Source of the DNA: Purshia tridentata
Lineage: Eukaryota > Streptophyta > Magnoliopsida > Rosales > Rosaceae
Length of the DNA stretch: 64,000 nt
Direction of reading: 5' to 3'
Assembly (NCBI GenBank): GCA_003254885.1
Contig: QANT01004418.1
Location: 27,508 to 91,507 of the forward strand
Shown here one piece after another: positions 1-10,885 of the stretch. Both the position numbers and the translations under genes were made by a program. Each line of letters opens with the position of its first letter. Position 1 is the first letter of the stretch. The notes under the pieces were generated by a model. It worked only from the letters and a program-made list of their open reading frames with translations, was not told the DNA's origin and did not search any database.

Positions 1-724
1 TAGTTTCCACTTTCCAAATTCCAATCTAACCAAAAGTCCAAAAAAATTAAACAATAAATCATAAATAATGTTTTTGGTTACTTTTTAATTTAAAATCATA
101 TATAAATTATAAATATATTTATAAAATTATAATTACGGTGCGGTTTGGTTCGACTTGGTTTTATTAGGTGTAAAACTAGCACCTACACCTAATAAGGACG
201 GTTTGGTTTAGTTCTTGTAATGATGTTTGACCAAAAAAGTCAACACGATTTTTTAAGATTTTTTTAGGAGTGGTTTGGTTTGGTCCCGCGGTTTTACGAT
301 GAAATGCCCACCCTTATTGAGTTGAATGCAAGAATGAGAGGAAAAAAAAAAGGTTTGGTTTTAGATTGTAATGCTTCCGACCTTGGATTAATCATTTTCC
401 AAAATTTGTGTAAAGTATATGATACTTATGTAATTTTCTAATGTACATTATGCACCTTCCCTCTTTGTTTTTTTATCTCTCTATCCTTTTTTTTTCTTCT
501 ACTTAATAATAAAATTTCATGGTTTCAAGCTTTTTTAAATTATCGTTTATATTTATTTAATTACTAAGACATTAGAATAAGGGGGAGAATACAAATATAC
601 AAATATACAAAATTAAAATATAAAAATCGCCACCCAAACCTCTTTTACTGAAAATTTGTTTATTATTAGAAAAATTTATAAACTCGTCATTAACTTATAT
701 CACTTATATTATAATTTATAACAG

Positions 725-756
<32 letters not shown>

Positions 757-1475
757 TAGTGGGCTTCCAATTTTGTCAAAGGAAATTGGGCTTCTAATTG
801 GCATTTTGGCCAACGGCCCATATTGGTGAATTCCTTGAGCTCCATTTCTCTCTCTTTATTTCCGTTTATGTCTGATAAATTCCTTGACCCTAAAGTTTCG
901 GTGGTAGATCAAAACGCAAAGCATTTTCGAGACTTCGCCTCTCGACCTCCTCCGACTTACTAGTCGACGACGACCCACCGATTCCGTGCTTCATTTCCAT
1001 TATACAACACTCCCACCTGCAGGCCGCTTCTCCAACAACTTTTACGAAACTCTCCCTTCACTAGTAATTCTTTCTCTCTCCCGTTCTTTAGTCTATAAGG
1101 TGTTCGATTCTTTGCCTCTGAGACACTGATAAATGTTTTTAGCTTGTTTAAATGTTTTTCTATGGATTTTTTTTTGGTTATTTTTGCTTGTTTTTATCAA
1201 CATTCTATATACACTCTATATAGAATGTATATAAGTGTTAAATGCGTGATACCCCTAAGACTTCTGAAAATGGTAGTTTTGCTTCATGCCTCATATTTGT
1301 TAAATGTATCGCAAAAACCTCTGTTTGTACGTTTTCTTTGCCATTTGAGCTTGAATTTGGATATTTCTGAGTATGAGCTCTCTCTCTTTTGATTGGTCAA
1401 ATTGATGATGATTGTTAAAGTTACAGATGGTTCCATTTTGCACCTGACATGTGACCCTTTGCGGAAACCTTTGAC
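1..1475. other. Upstream intergenic DNA and 5' region of IMP2-like gene
   Basis: The first 880 bases are AT-rich with no credible coding region. Repeated GGTTTGGTT-type words around 140-350 look like a decayed DNA-transposon fragment, which I cannot assign. A pure AT dinucleotide run lies at about 730-756. Pyrimidine-rich sequence at 840-1090, with many CTCTCT runs, is typical of a plant 5' untranslated region. Sequence from about 1100 to 1425 could be a leader intron ending in TTACAG just before 1427. No clear TATA box was fixed. Confidence 0.4.
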
Positions 1476-2720
1476 ATGGGGTCTCGGAAAGGTTTGTGGA
1501 ATTTTGCCAACAAGGTTTTCACGACTGGGGTCGTAGGTCTCTATGTTTCAGATCGATTTGCGAGTGTTTCTCCGGTATTGGGTTCCTCTATGGCCCCTAC
1601 GTTGAATCCTGGAACTACTACTCTAATGGGCTTGCCAACTGGTTGGTATCTTGTGAGATATCTTGAACAAACTGTGTTATGTGTATTGTGATGGATTGTT
1701 TGGTTTTCTGATTACGATTTTGGTTGCAGATGACTATGTTTTGGTGGAGAAACGGTGTCTTCAAAACTACAAGTTTTCACATGGTGACGTGGTAGTATAC
1801 CGGTAATTTTGCAGCTCCCCAATGCTGCTTGACTACCATTTGTGTCTTGTGATTATAATAAGGAACTAGACTTGTTTGAACCTTTTGCAGCTCCCCAAGT
1901 AATCACAAGGAGAATCATATAAAGAGAATAACTGGCTTACCTGGTGAGTGGATCGGAACTCGTCATTCCCATGACGTGCTGAAAATTCCAGATGGACATT
2001 GTTGGGTTGAGGGAGACAATTCAGCTTCTAGCATGGATTCAAGATCATATGGCCCAGTAAGTTTCCCTTGCTGCTCATTTTGTGCTCTAAAAAACAAGTT
2101 GTTTAACAGTAGTATAATTTATTGTCATGGCCATAATTTAAATGGTTGTCTCCCAAAGATGTGGAACTATACACTGACTAGGTATTTGAATTTTCTTATG
2201 CATTTTTATAGCTTGTTGATGTATTATTCTGAATATGTCAATGCAGGGTAGATGGCAATCATTTTTCTATTTCTTTAACTTGTGGCTCCTAAAAGAGATT
2301 ATATATTATATGTTTCTTCTGGAGCGTGATACAAATTAAATTCTATGTATAAAGTTAGTGTGGCATTGGCACAAGAATTGTCATTTTGGACTTGTTCAAA
2401 ATTTGGCAACTCCAGCTCCTGCTTTTGTTGTCATTGGAAACCATTTTTAGAATTCAAGTAATGTTTGAAGTGAAGTTGCTTTTGAACTTGCTTTGATCAA
2501 TTGTCTTCAGCATATTTGATGGAAGCATGCAGCTTGCGCTGATGACTTAGTTGATTGCAGTGCTTTAACTTAGGCTTTCTTCTATATCTCTGACACTTTG
2601 GCTATTTGGCAGATTCCTCTGGGTTTAGTTCATGGAAGGGTGACCCACATTGTGTGGCCTCCTCAGAGAATAGGTGCTATCGAGAGAAGAACACCACAAG
2701 ACACAATTTCTTCTTCATAG
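1476..2720 (+). CDS. IMP2: Mitochondrial inner membrane protease subunit 2-like (signal peptidase S26)
   Basis: Four exons: 1476-1641, 1730-1802, 1891-2056 and 2613-2720, with phases that join cleanly into a 170-residue protein, the usual size for IMP2. It is a serine/lysine-dyad peptidase of family S26 that removes sorting peptides from proteins delivered to the intermembrane-space side of the inner mitochondrial membrane. Visible marks are a hydrophobic N-terminal segment (about 13-35), the serine box GSSMAPT with nucleophile Ser38, the lysine box HIKRITGLPGEW with general base Lys91, and the S26 signature GHCWVEGDN followed by SMDSRSYGP. The start was chosen because it gives the family's normal N-terminus. 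It works with IMP1, which is not in the window. The next gene, Yippee, lies downstream on the same strand. The family is certain; the subunit-2 call rests on overall likeness. Confidence 0.9.
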
Positions 2721-4314
2721 TTGGACGGCACTCGTGTTCGTGGATCCCATTTTCGTGTGAGAGAGCATATACATTTCTTTCTAGATTCTTTATATTTTGG
2801 TCATTGTCAATGGCGCATTTCGATTGGATTTGTTTGTCAATGAAATTCAAATCAGCACCTTGAAACTTCCGGCCTTTCTAGAGATTTATCCATTGATGAA
2901 GCATTTAATTAAGAAAAGAGGTCCAGGATAATAAACTTTTGTCTTAGCTCCTTCTTGGTTCTATATTTAGTTATTTTTCTTGTACTGAAACTTGTCTATT
3001 GTTCCTCAAGTTGCCAAGAAAATGTATTTGGTGAAACCATTGATGGGGAGACAGTCATTACCCAACTATTGATTCAAGAGATAGTTCCCCAGTTCATTAT
3101 GTGAGTTGTTTTTCTGTTAAATGGTGTCACATAGAGAGACCCCAACCAACTGTTTTTCCTTCACTAATTGTTGTTTTTCTGTTAAATGGTGTCACATAGA
3201 GAGACCCCAACCAACTGTTTTTCCTTCACTAATTATTGGTTACTTGACTTCTAATTGCAAAGGCTTGTCAGATGTAATACTCAATTGCGCCCTTTGGCCC
3301 ATCGAAAGATGGAAAGAAAGAAAAAGGTCTAATGCTGGTTGGATTGGATGTGTAACCAACAACCACAGGTTGGTTATTGCCTTGTAGGTGAAAAAAGTAA
3401 AAGTGAAGATCCTATTGAATCGGGTTTCTTTTTATTCATCTTTTTAGTAATGTGAAAAGGTTTTGTGTCCTTACTCCTTTAGGCACCTTCGTGGGCTTTT
3501 TACATTCACCGAAAGAAGAATAAACTAAGCAACTGGCTGATTTTTAGAATTATTTGAAACTACTATGCTTCTCATTTATTAACTTAAGAATAAATATATA
3601 ATGGGGGGGTCATCCTCCAAGCAAATCTTGGTCTGTCTCATTAGACACATGGCATATCCAGCTAAAAATTGTGTCAAGTGCACTTGGGTTATTCTTCTCA
3701 TATTTATCCTTTAAAAAACTTTAGGTGGAAACATTTGTACGCAATAATCAAACTTTCGTACATGAAATTGTTTGTTTATCTCTTATTTATTTAGCACGCA
3801 TTTTAACATATTATACTGAATTTTTTTTTTTTATACTTTTATAATTTTTTTTTTATAAATTAAAAAGGCTTTATAAAATGAAGGTGCTTTTTAGTCTTTT
3901 TCAGTCGTGTGGTGTACTGGTATTTCATATTTGTACTCGGAAAGCAGTTCTCTGTTTAAAGCATTTCATCCTTCACAAAAGGGGTTGCACAGGGCAGGCA
4001 GAGATCCTCTTCTCCACTCAGTGAAACGTTTCGTGGCTATTCTCCTCTCTCTGTAACTGCCTGGTAAAGATCACATAAACCCAAATATGCCTCGTCGTTC
4101 TCTTGCTCTTCATATCACACACCAATACATGCCTGCATTTTACAGCACGTCTCTTTTGTCGTTTTTCATATTAAGTTTAATCAGATTGATTTTCTCAAAT
4201 TGTCATTGTCGTGATTTTCTGGGTTTCGCTTGGTTTCCTCGTTCATCTAATATGTTGGTGGATCTTGGTGGTTTTGTAGAAAAAAAATTAAGAAAGCTAA
4301 ATTGGGTGATATCT
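2721..4314 (+). other. IMP2 3' flank, spacer and 5' region of Yippee gene
   Basis: The 3' flank of the IMP2-like gene runs to roughly 3000. A 65-bp direct duplication lies at 3105-3234. From 3540 to 3900 the sequence is AT-rich with nothing recognised. Pyrimidine-rich leader sequence of the Yippee gene begins near 3990. A probable leader intron runs from about 4062 (GGTAAAG) to 4279 (TTTTGTAG). The upstream ATG at 4087, which is in frame with Yippee, lies inside that intron and is not taken as a start. Confidence 0.45.
3105..3234 (+). repeat. 65-bp direct tandem duplication
   Basis: Two adjacent 65-base copies (3105-3169 and 3170-3234) read as identical by eye. Each contains the word ATGGTGTCACATAGAGAGAC. 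The repeat lies between IMP2 and Yippee and codes for nothing recognisable. Confidence 0.85.
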
Positions 4315-6871
4315 ATGGGAAGGCTGTTTGTGATCACTCTTGAAGGAAGCATCTATAGCTGCAAGCACTGCAAGACCCATCTTGCTCTTCTCGATGACAT
4401 ACGCTCTAGGGTCCAAAATTTTCTTTCCCATAATAAAATTTACACAGTTTTGTTTCTGGTTATTACATAATACACTCCACCTTGACTTTCATGTACTCTG
4501 TGATGCATTGTTATGGCATGTAACTGTGTGACAATTTTTTTTTATGGGAAATTAATTAGTGGTATGAATAAGAGTTTAGTTATCTGGCTTTTTTATGATG
4601 CTAAGTTCTAATAACTGATAAATCTGTTCATGAGGTATTGAGTAGGTATAGTTTTGGGTTAACCTTGAGAATTGAGATACAGCTTCTCTCATATCTGTTG
4701 AATGGCACTTTAAATAATTGGATAGTGTTTTCTTTGTGAAAATAAGCTATTCGTTTTTAATTTTGTTATACCTTTATACCTTTGTGTTGTAGGTTTTCTT
4801 TTCCAAATGATGCTTATTGCTTATCAGCATTGACTTTGGCTTAGTGTGAAATGGACTATTTGTCTAATGGATATGATACATGAGAGATATATGAAATGGA
4901 TATGTACACTATTAACGATTTAGAACCTTGATCAGTAAAACCATTATGATGATATTTTGGGTTTAATTTTGCAATTCCAGAAAGACAAGGGTGGGCTTAC
5001 TTTCTGGAGAGGAATTCAATATCCTTAATTCCTTCCAAAATTAGGGCCCAAGATCTCTCTTATTCACTTTTCCTAGTTTAAATTTCAAATTCTGACTGGA
5101 GGGTGAGATAGGACCTTGTGTCTCTGGTTTCTTAATCTAGATCAAAATGTTGTTTGGTTCAGAAAGCCCTGGTTATTTGCATTATTGTTGGTTTGACCTT
5201 ACGAGGTTCAGTCTTTTCTAGCTCTTTAAATGGACCTCTTAAGTTCTGTTTTAGTGTAAGTGGTTTGAATATCTCTACTGTAATATAGATTGTTGACTCA
5301 TCCCGTAACAACTTAAGCTTTTGGGGTCTGTGGTTGTCTAACATGGTATCAAAGCCTTGTTTGCAAGAGGTTTTGTGTTCAATTCCTATTCCCCATCCCC
5401 ACTTCTTTGTCGGTTTGCAGAGTGCTAGTTGGGCTGCACAATTACATGTTTCTATCTCCCTCCATTTTTTTCTAGCCACGTGCATGATGGGGCTGCACGT
5501 AAAGGAGGGTGTAAGCTTGATATACATTGTTGGCCCGTTCCATAACAACTTAAGCTTTTGAGCTAGTGGTTGTCTTACATCTATAATCATATATATCATA
5601 GTCCAATACTTATAAAACAAAGCTTTATTTACACGTGTGCTGATTATGTAATCTATCAGAGTAGCACAAGGATTTTCTCTTGTTTGTATTGATTTTGTTT
5701 TTAAATTATATGCTGATATACATTGTTCTCTCTTTGTTTATGGCTATATTTGATATCAGGAATGATTAGCAACATTGTAACCCCGTGATTTGCTTTTCTT
5801 CCAGTTATTTCAATGCAGGCATGGAAAGGCTTATCTTTTTGATAAAGTGTAAGTGCTATTGTTGTTTGAATATTGACATAGGTTCAGTCAAAGCTATGCT
5901 GCTTGTATGTGTACTTAAAAGGTCATGGGCTTGTAATTTATAAGTTGTAACTTACTCCAAAACTCTTATCATTCTATGTTCATGTCTTGTTTCTCAGTCC
6001 ACCAAGCTCTAATGGAATAACTTGTAGCTGCAAAGCAAGCATGCTGTGAGCCAAAACAAACTGCCATATTCACAGTGCTTTCATTTTTTTTAAATATAAT
6101 GGGGGCAGAATATTTTTATATAGAAGTGAGTTAATATCGATGTAGGCCACTGGAGGGAGGGCTCATTCTTAATTTCTCATTGATGAATTTTGAAAGCTTA
6201 ACTTTTGAGGATGGAAAAGAAAGAACAAAAATCCAGTGACAGTGTAGCCATTCATCCTATGATTATTGTCATTTTAGAATTCACTAGTTAACTTCCTGGC
6301 TCTCTGATGGGTGATTTGATCCAATATGTGTTTGGCTCAAAACACGTTTTCATTTACTTGAATCCTATGCAAGCTTATGCATAACTCACATAAAATGTAG
6401 CTTCTACATATGAACGCATCAATTAACCTTTTGCTTCCACAATGTATGGCAGTGTAAATGTCACAGTTGGAGAGAAAGAAAAGCGGGAAATGACGACAGG
6501 ATGGCATACTGTTGTTGACATATTTTGTGTTGCATGTGGCTCAATTGTGGGGTGGAAATACGTATGATCTTATCGTTAAAGTTTTGGTTTGTGGTATTTT
6601 TAGTAGTCAGCAGCAAAATGATGGTTGTGTGGAACTGTTAATTTTGGTTATCAATTTCAGGAGGCTGCACAAGACAAACCCCAGAAGTACAAGGAAGGGA
6701 AATTTATCCTTGAGAGGTAACAAGTTAATGTATATGATTGTTGCATTACAAAATTTGGAGTGACTTTTTTTTTGGTTGTTGTGCAGATTCAAGGTTCTTG
6801 GTCCTGATGGAAGCAACTACTCGATAGCTCAGGAAGCTCAGATTGGTGGAAGCGATGCTGATGATGCTTGA
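4315..6871 (+). CDS. Yippee-like zinc-binding protein
   Basis: Five exons: 4315-4410, 5805-5848, 6453-6561, 6661-6716 and 6787-6871, giving 129 residues, normal for plant Yippee proteins. The N-terminus [11 protein letters not shown] and the zinc knuckles Cys16-x2-Cys19 and Cys72-x2-Cys75 are separated by exactly 52 residues, the invariant Yippee pattern. The C-terminus [12 protein letters not shown]...GGSDADD is also typical. The family adopts a beta-sandwich Yippee/Mis18-like fold, is nuclear or cytosolic, and in some eukaryotes serves as a GID/CTLH ubiquitin-ligase partner; the role of plant members is largely unknown. The first intron has a weak donor (AGG|GTCCAA) but the phase and protein fit. 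A usual AHEK motif reads AQDK here, whereas the broken copy at 10.5 kb keeps an AHEK-like reading. Confidence 0.93.
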
Positions 6872-7570
6872 TTGACCATCTATTTAGGAACTTGCACTTT
6901 TCAAATGTATATTCTTTGCAGTCTATTTTCTTCATTGGGCATGCTATTTGGACCAAATTTTCATATTTGATGTACTCAGGGGTGTGTTTGATACACCGGA
7001 CTAAGAAAAGGACTAGACTATTTTATACCATATTCCTGTGTTTGGCATTAGCTTGGACTGGATAGCCGGTCCAATTCAACGAAAAACAGGGGATTGTGTA
7101 GGCTTATTTAAATCTGTAAATCACATTCTTGCAGTTTATTTTTGAATTCCAATGAAGTTGATATCCAATTCTTGCAAAAAGTTTTGTACATCTCATTTGC
7201 CAATATTTTTGGGCGCTCGACTGCTTTCTCCAGTTGACTCTTCACAAACGTTGGTGACAAAATAAAACTCTACAGACAAAAGTATTAATTAATCTGAGTC
7301 TGGATCTAGGCCCAACCATTTTGGACTACCCACATGCTTCTCTGGGCCAAGATCCTCTTTTGGGCCTTCGGCTCACATAGCTGATAGCACCCAGAAACTC
7401 AGGGAGTTTAAGCACAGAAGAAGGGGTTCTTGCATATCGTAAGCTGGCCGAAGCTCTAGCCGTAGCTTTTGTTGTGAAGTTGGAGTAAAGCTCAGAACTT
7501 TTTTTCTTCAGTTTGTCATCACTACCAGGTCAAACCCAAAGGATGAGACCTTGGCTCTAAAGCTTCGGTT

Positions 7571-10162
7571 TTGCTCTCATCTTCTTCTGCACAAACCAAA
7601 AAAATGAAACCTTCGCTCAATTCCTCACCAGTCCCTTCACTGCTTCGCCTTTCTTTCTTAAATCCTAAATTCCTCTGCTCACAACCACAGTTTCCAAAAC
7701 CCCATTCAGAATCACCATTTTCCGAGAATGCCAATCCAAACACCTATTTTTCCGAGAAAGTCACCTCAGAACCCAAACAGGGCGAGGAGTTCACCGCCCC
7801 AGTTTTGCAAGACCCGGATTCAACACAAACCCATCTGCTAAGCACTCTTGTGAGCTGCAAGAGCGACCCGAAGTTAGCTCTAAAGCACTTCAAATGGGCT
7901 GAAAGAGAGCGAGGGTTTGTTAAAGGCGTCGATACCTTTTGTGTGTTGCTTCACATTTTGATGGGGTTTCCAGAGACTCATGGGCGTGCTAAAGTATTGC
8001 TTAACCAGTACGTTTCCGGTGATTCAGACCCTGCTCCACGAGTCTTCGTCGATCACTTGGTAGACTGCGCCAAAAGGTTTGGCTCTGACTTAGAATCGCG
8101 GGTTTTTGGTTATTTACTGAATAGTTATGTTAGAGCCAATCGAATCAAAGATGCAATTGATTGCTTTACAAGAATGGCAGAGCTTGAGATATATCCTTGT
8201 GTTTGGTATTTGAATATTGTTTTATCAGAATTGGTTAGGAAAAATATGATTGGGGAAGCACGAGAATTGCATAATAAAATGGTTTCAATAGGAATTGGAG
8301 GCGATCGAGTTACTCTCCATGTGATGATGCGTGCTTGCTTGAAGGAGGAGAAGCTGGATGAGGCAGAGGAGTACTTTAGAGAGGCGAGGGATAGAGGGAT
8401 AGAACTTGATGCGGTATTGTATAGTGTTGCTATTGAGGCTGTTTGTAAGAAACCCAATTTTCGTTTGGCTTTGGAGTTGTTGAAGGAAATGAGAGAAATG
8501 GGGTGGGTTCCTTCCGAGGGTACGTTCACTAGTGTTATCAGGGCTTGTGTGAAGAAGGGGAATATGGTAGAGGCATTGAGGCTTAAGGATGAAATGGTAA
8601 GTTGTGGGTTCTCAATAAATTTGGCTGTTGCCACAAGCTTGATGAAGGGTTATTGTGTGCACAGGAACTTGGATGGTGCTTTGGATTTCTTCAATATGAT
8701 TATAGAGGATGGACTTACTCCAAACAGGGTAATGTATGCAATTCTGATAGAATGCTGCTGTAAGAATGGGAACATGGAAAAGGCATATGAGCTTTACACC
8801 CAAATGAAACACTTGGATATCAGGCCTGATGTCTTCATTGTGAATCATTTGGTACATGGATTTTTGAAATATTGTTCACTTGAAGATGCATCTAAGCTGT
8901 TTGATGAGGCAGTTCAGTGTGGTGTTGCTAATGTTTTATTGTATAATAATCTCTTATCATGGCTTTTTCGGGAGGGTAAACTAAGTGAAGCTTGCAGTTT
9001 ATGGGATAAGATGATGTGTAATGGTGTGATACCTAATTTAGTATCCTACAACAACATGATACATGGCTATTGCAGAACAGGGAATATGGATCGTGCAAAT
9101 AGTATATTTCTGGAGATGCTTGAAAGGGGTTTGAAACCTACTTTTGTCACTTATTCTATTTTAATGTATGGGTATTTCAGGAAAGGTGATACACAACGTG
9201 CTTTTGATGTCTTTGATGATATGATGGCTGCAAAGATAACCCCCACTGGCTTCAGAATTAACAGTATCATTGATTGCTTGTGCAAAGATGGTCGTACATC
9301 TGAGGCAAGTGATATGCTGAGGAAATTGGTTGAGAGGGGTTTTGTTCCTGAATGTAGGACTTACAATATTATTTTAGATGGATTTATCAAGGAGGGTTCC
9401 TTGAATTCTGCACTAGCTGTTTATAGAGAAATGTGTGAAGGTGGAGTCTCTCTGAATGTTGTCACGTACACCAGCTTCATTTATGGATTTTGCAAAAGCA
9501 ATAAAATTGATCTTGCTTTGAAAATGTGGAATGAGATGAAAAATAAGGGCATCAAATTGGATGTTACTGCATACGGTGCTCTCATAGATGGGTTTTGCAA
9601 AAGGCGAGACATGGGTACTGCCAATGAACTTTTCTCAGAGCTCCTTGAGGTTGGTTTATCTCCAGATACAGCTGTTTACAGTAGCATGATTTGGGGCTTC
9701 CGGAATTTGAATAACATGGAAGCAGCTCTTGATTTGCATAAGAAAATGATAAATGAAGGTATCCCTTGTGATTTGAAAATGTACACTACATTAATTGGTG
9801 GATTGCTAAAAGAGGGTGAATTACAATTTGCATCAGATCTCTACTCAGAGATGCTTTCAAAGGGAATTGTACCTGATATCAAGACAGTTACAGTTCTGGT
9901 AAATGGCCTTTGTAACAAAAGACAGCTAGAGAATGCACGCAAGAACTTGGAAGATATGGATAGGAGGTGTATGACTCCTAGTGTTCTTACTTATAATGCT
10001 TTGATCGTTGGGAACTTCAAGGAGGGGAATTTACAAGAGGCTTTTAGATTGCATGATGAGATGCTTGACAAAGGCCTTGTACCTGATGACATTACTTTCG
10101 ATATTCTTGTAAATAGAAAGTTCAAGAGAACAAATACTGTTGTTGGAACCTCATGTGCCTAG
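7571..10162 (+). CDS. P-class pentatricopeptide repeat protein, likely mitochondrial
   Basis: A single uninterrupted reading frame of 863 residues. After a Ser/Pro/Lys-rich N-terminus suited to organelle targeting, about nineteen 35-residue PPR motifs run from roughly residue 178 to 850, with repeated signatures such as VTYTSFIYGFCKSNKI and PNLVSYNNMIHGYCRTGN. There is no E, E+ or DYW tail, so it is a P-class protein expected to bind organellar RNA and affect its stability, splicing or translation. Overall it resembles Arabidopsis At3g54980, from memory. A second methionine at residue 12 (7604) may be the true start, because the first ATG lies in a serine run. It sits between the Yippee gene and that gene's broken copy, and no PPR gene is found at this point in the Arabidopsis order as I recall it. 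Being intronless is normal for this family. Confidence 0.9.
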   Translation: MLSSSSAQTKKMKPSLNSSPVPSLLRLSFLNPKFLCSQPQFPKPHSESPFSENANPNTYFSEKVTSEPKQGEEFTAPVLQDPDSTQTHLLSTLVSCKSDPKLALKHFKWAERERGFVKGVDTFCVLLHILMGFPETHGRAKVLLNQYVSGDSDPAPRVFVDHLVDCAKRFGSDLESRVFGYLLNSYVRANRIKDAIDCFTRMAELEIYPCVWYLNIVLSELVRKNMIGEARELHNKMVSIGIGGDRVTLHVMMRACLKEEKLDEAEEYFREARDRGIELDAVLYSVAIEAVCKKPNFRLALELLKEMREMGWVPSEGTFTSVIRACVKKGNMVEALRLKDEMVSCGFSINLAVATSLMKGYCVHRNLDGALDFFNMIIEDGLTPNRVMYAILIECCCKNGNMEKAYELYTQMKHLDIRPDVFIVNHLVHGFLKYCSLEDASKLFDEAVQCGVANVLLYNNLLSWLFREGKLSEACSLWDKMMCNGVIPNLVSYNNMIHGYCRTGNMDRANSIFLEMLERGLKPTFVTYSILMYGYFRKGDTQRAFDVFDDMMAAKITPTGFRINSIIDCLCKDGRTSEASDMLRKLVERGFVPECRTYNIILDGFIKEGSLNSALAVYREMCEGGVSLNVVTYTSFIYGFCKSNKIDLALKMWNEMKNKGIKLDVTAYGALIDGFCKRRDMGTANELFSELLEVGLSPDTAVYSSMIWGFRNLNNMEAALDLHKKMINEGIPCDLKMYTTLIGGLLKEGELQFASDLYSEMLSKGIVPDIKTVTVLVNGLCNKRQLENARKNLEDMDRRCMTPSVLTYNALIVGNFKEGNLQEAFRLHDEMLDKGLVPDDITFDILVNRKFKRTNTVVGTSCA

Positions 10163-10304
10163 ATAAATTATTTGGTTGTTATTTCATCATCCTTCCAGCT
10201 TCAGTTTGTTCCTAGGGGGAGAAATGTATTACGACCTGAAATAATAATTGTTGAAAGTCTCTCACATCTACCTGGGAAAGAATGCGCAAGGCTTGACTTT
10301 TATG

Positions 10305-10885
10305 TTTTGTAAATTGTATGTGGCTCAATTGTGGGGTAGAAATATATCACAGGTACGGAGAAAGACAGCTATTCATGATTATGGGCTACATACTGTTGTT
10401 GACATATTCTGTATTGTATTGGCTCAGTTGTGGGGTGGAAATAACCAGCAAAATGATGGTTGTGTGAAACTTCTAATGTTTGTCATCAGTGGAGGCTGCA
10501 CATGAGAAAACCCAAAAGTACCAAGGAAGGATAATTTTATCCTTGAGAGGAAACAAAAATTTAATGCCTATGGTGTTCCATTACAATTTTTTGGAGTGAC
10601 TTTTTGTTTGGTGTGCATATCAAGGTTCCTGGTCATGAAGGAAGCAACTACTTGATAGCCCATGAAGCTCAGTGTGGAAGCGATGCCATTGTTGCTTCAT
10701 TGGCCATCATTCAGGAAATTGGTACACTATTTAAATCTGTATTCTCCTCCATTTTCTTGATTGAGTATGCTAGTTCTTAGTTCTTTTATTGTTACCTTGT
10801 TTTTGCAAATTCTTTTGGAACATGGTCTTTTCTGGATTCCAATATAATTGATAATCGAATTTTTGCAAAACATCATGTCTCCCAG
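10305..10885 (+). pseudogene. Decayed duplicate of the 3' part of the Yippee gene
   Basis: Matches the end of exon 3, part of intron 3, exon 4, intron 4, exon 5 and 3' flank of the gene at 4315-6871. Matching landmarks include TGTTGTTGACATATT (10392 region versus 6511), CAGCAAAATGATGGTTGTGTG (10446 versus 6609), the exon 4 block near 10492 and the GGAAGCAACTAC block near 10639. Intronic likeness shows that DNA, not mRNA, was copied. The copy lacks exons 1-2, has a deletion in intron 3, a short extra copy of the exon 3 end at 10315-10345, and several frame breaks, so it cannot encode Yippee. Likeness to the Yippee 3' flank extends to about 10885. Confidence 0.85.

Noticed and set aside
4087-4470. 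A 127-codon frame that includes the Yippee N-terminus
   Set aside because: The first part lies in a probable leader intron and the end runs into intron 1. Yippee proteins start at the internal MGRLF.
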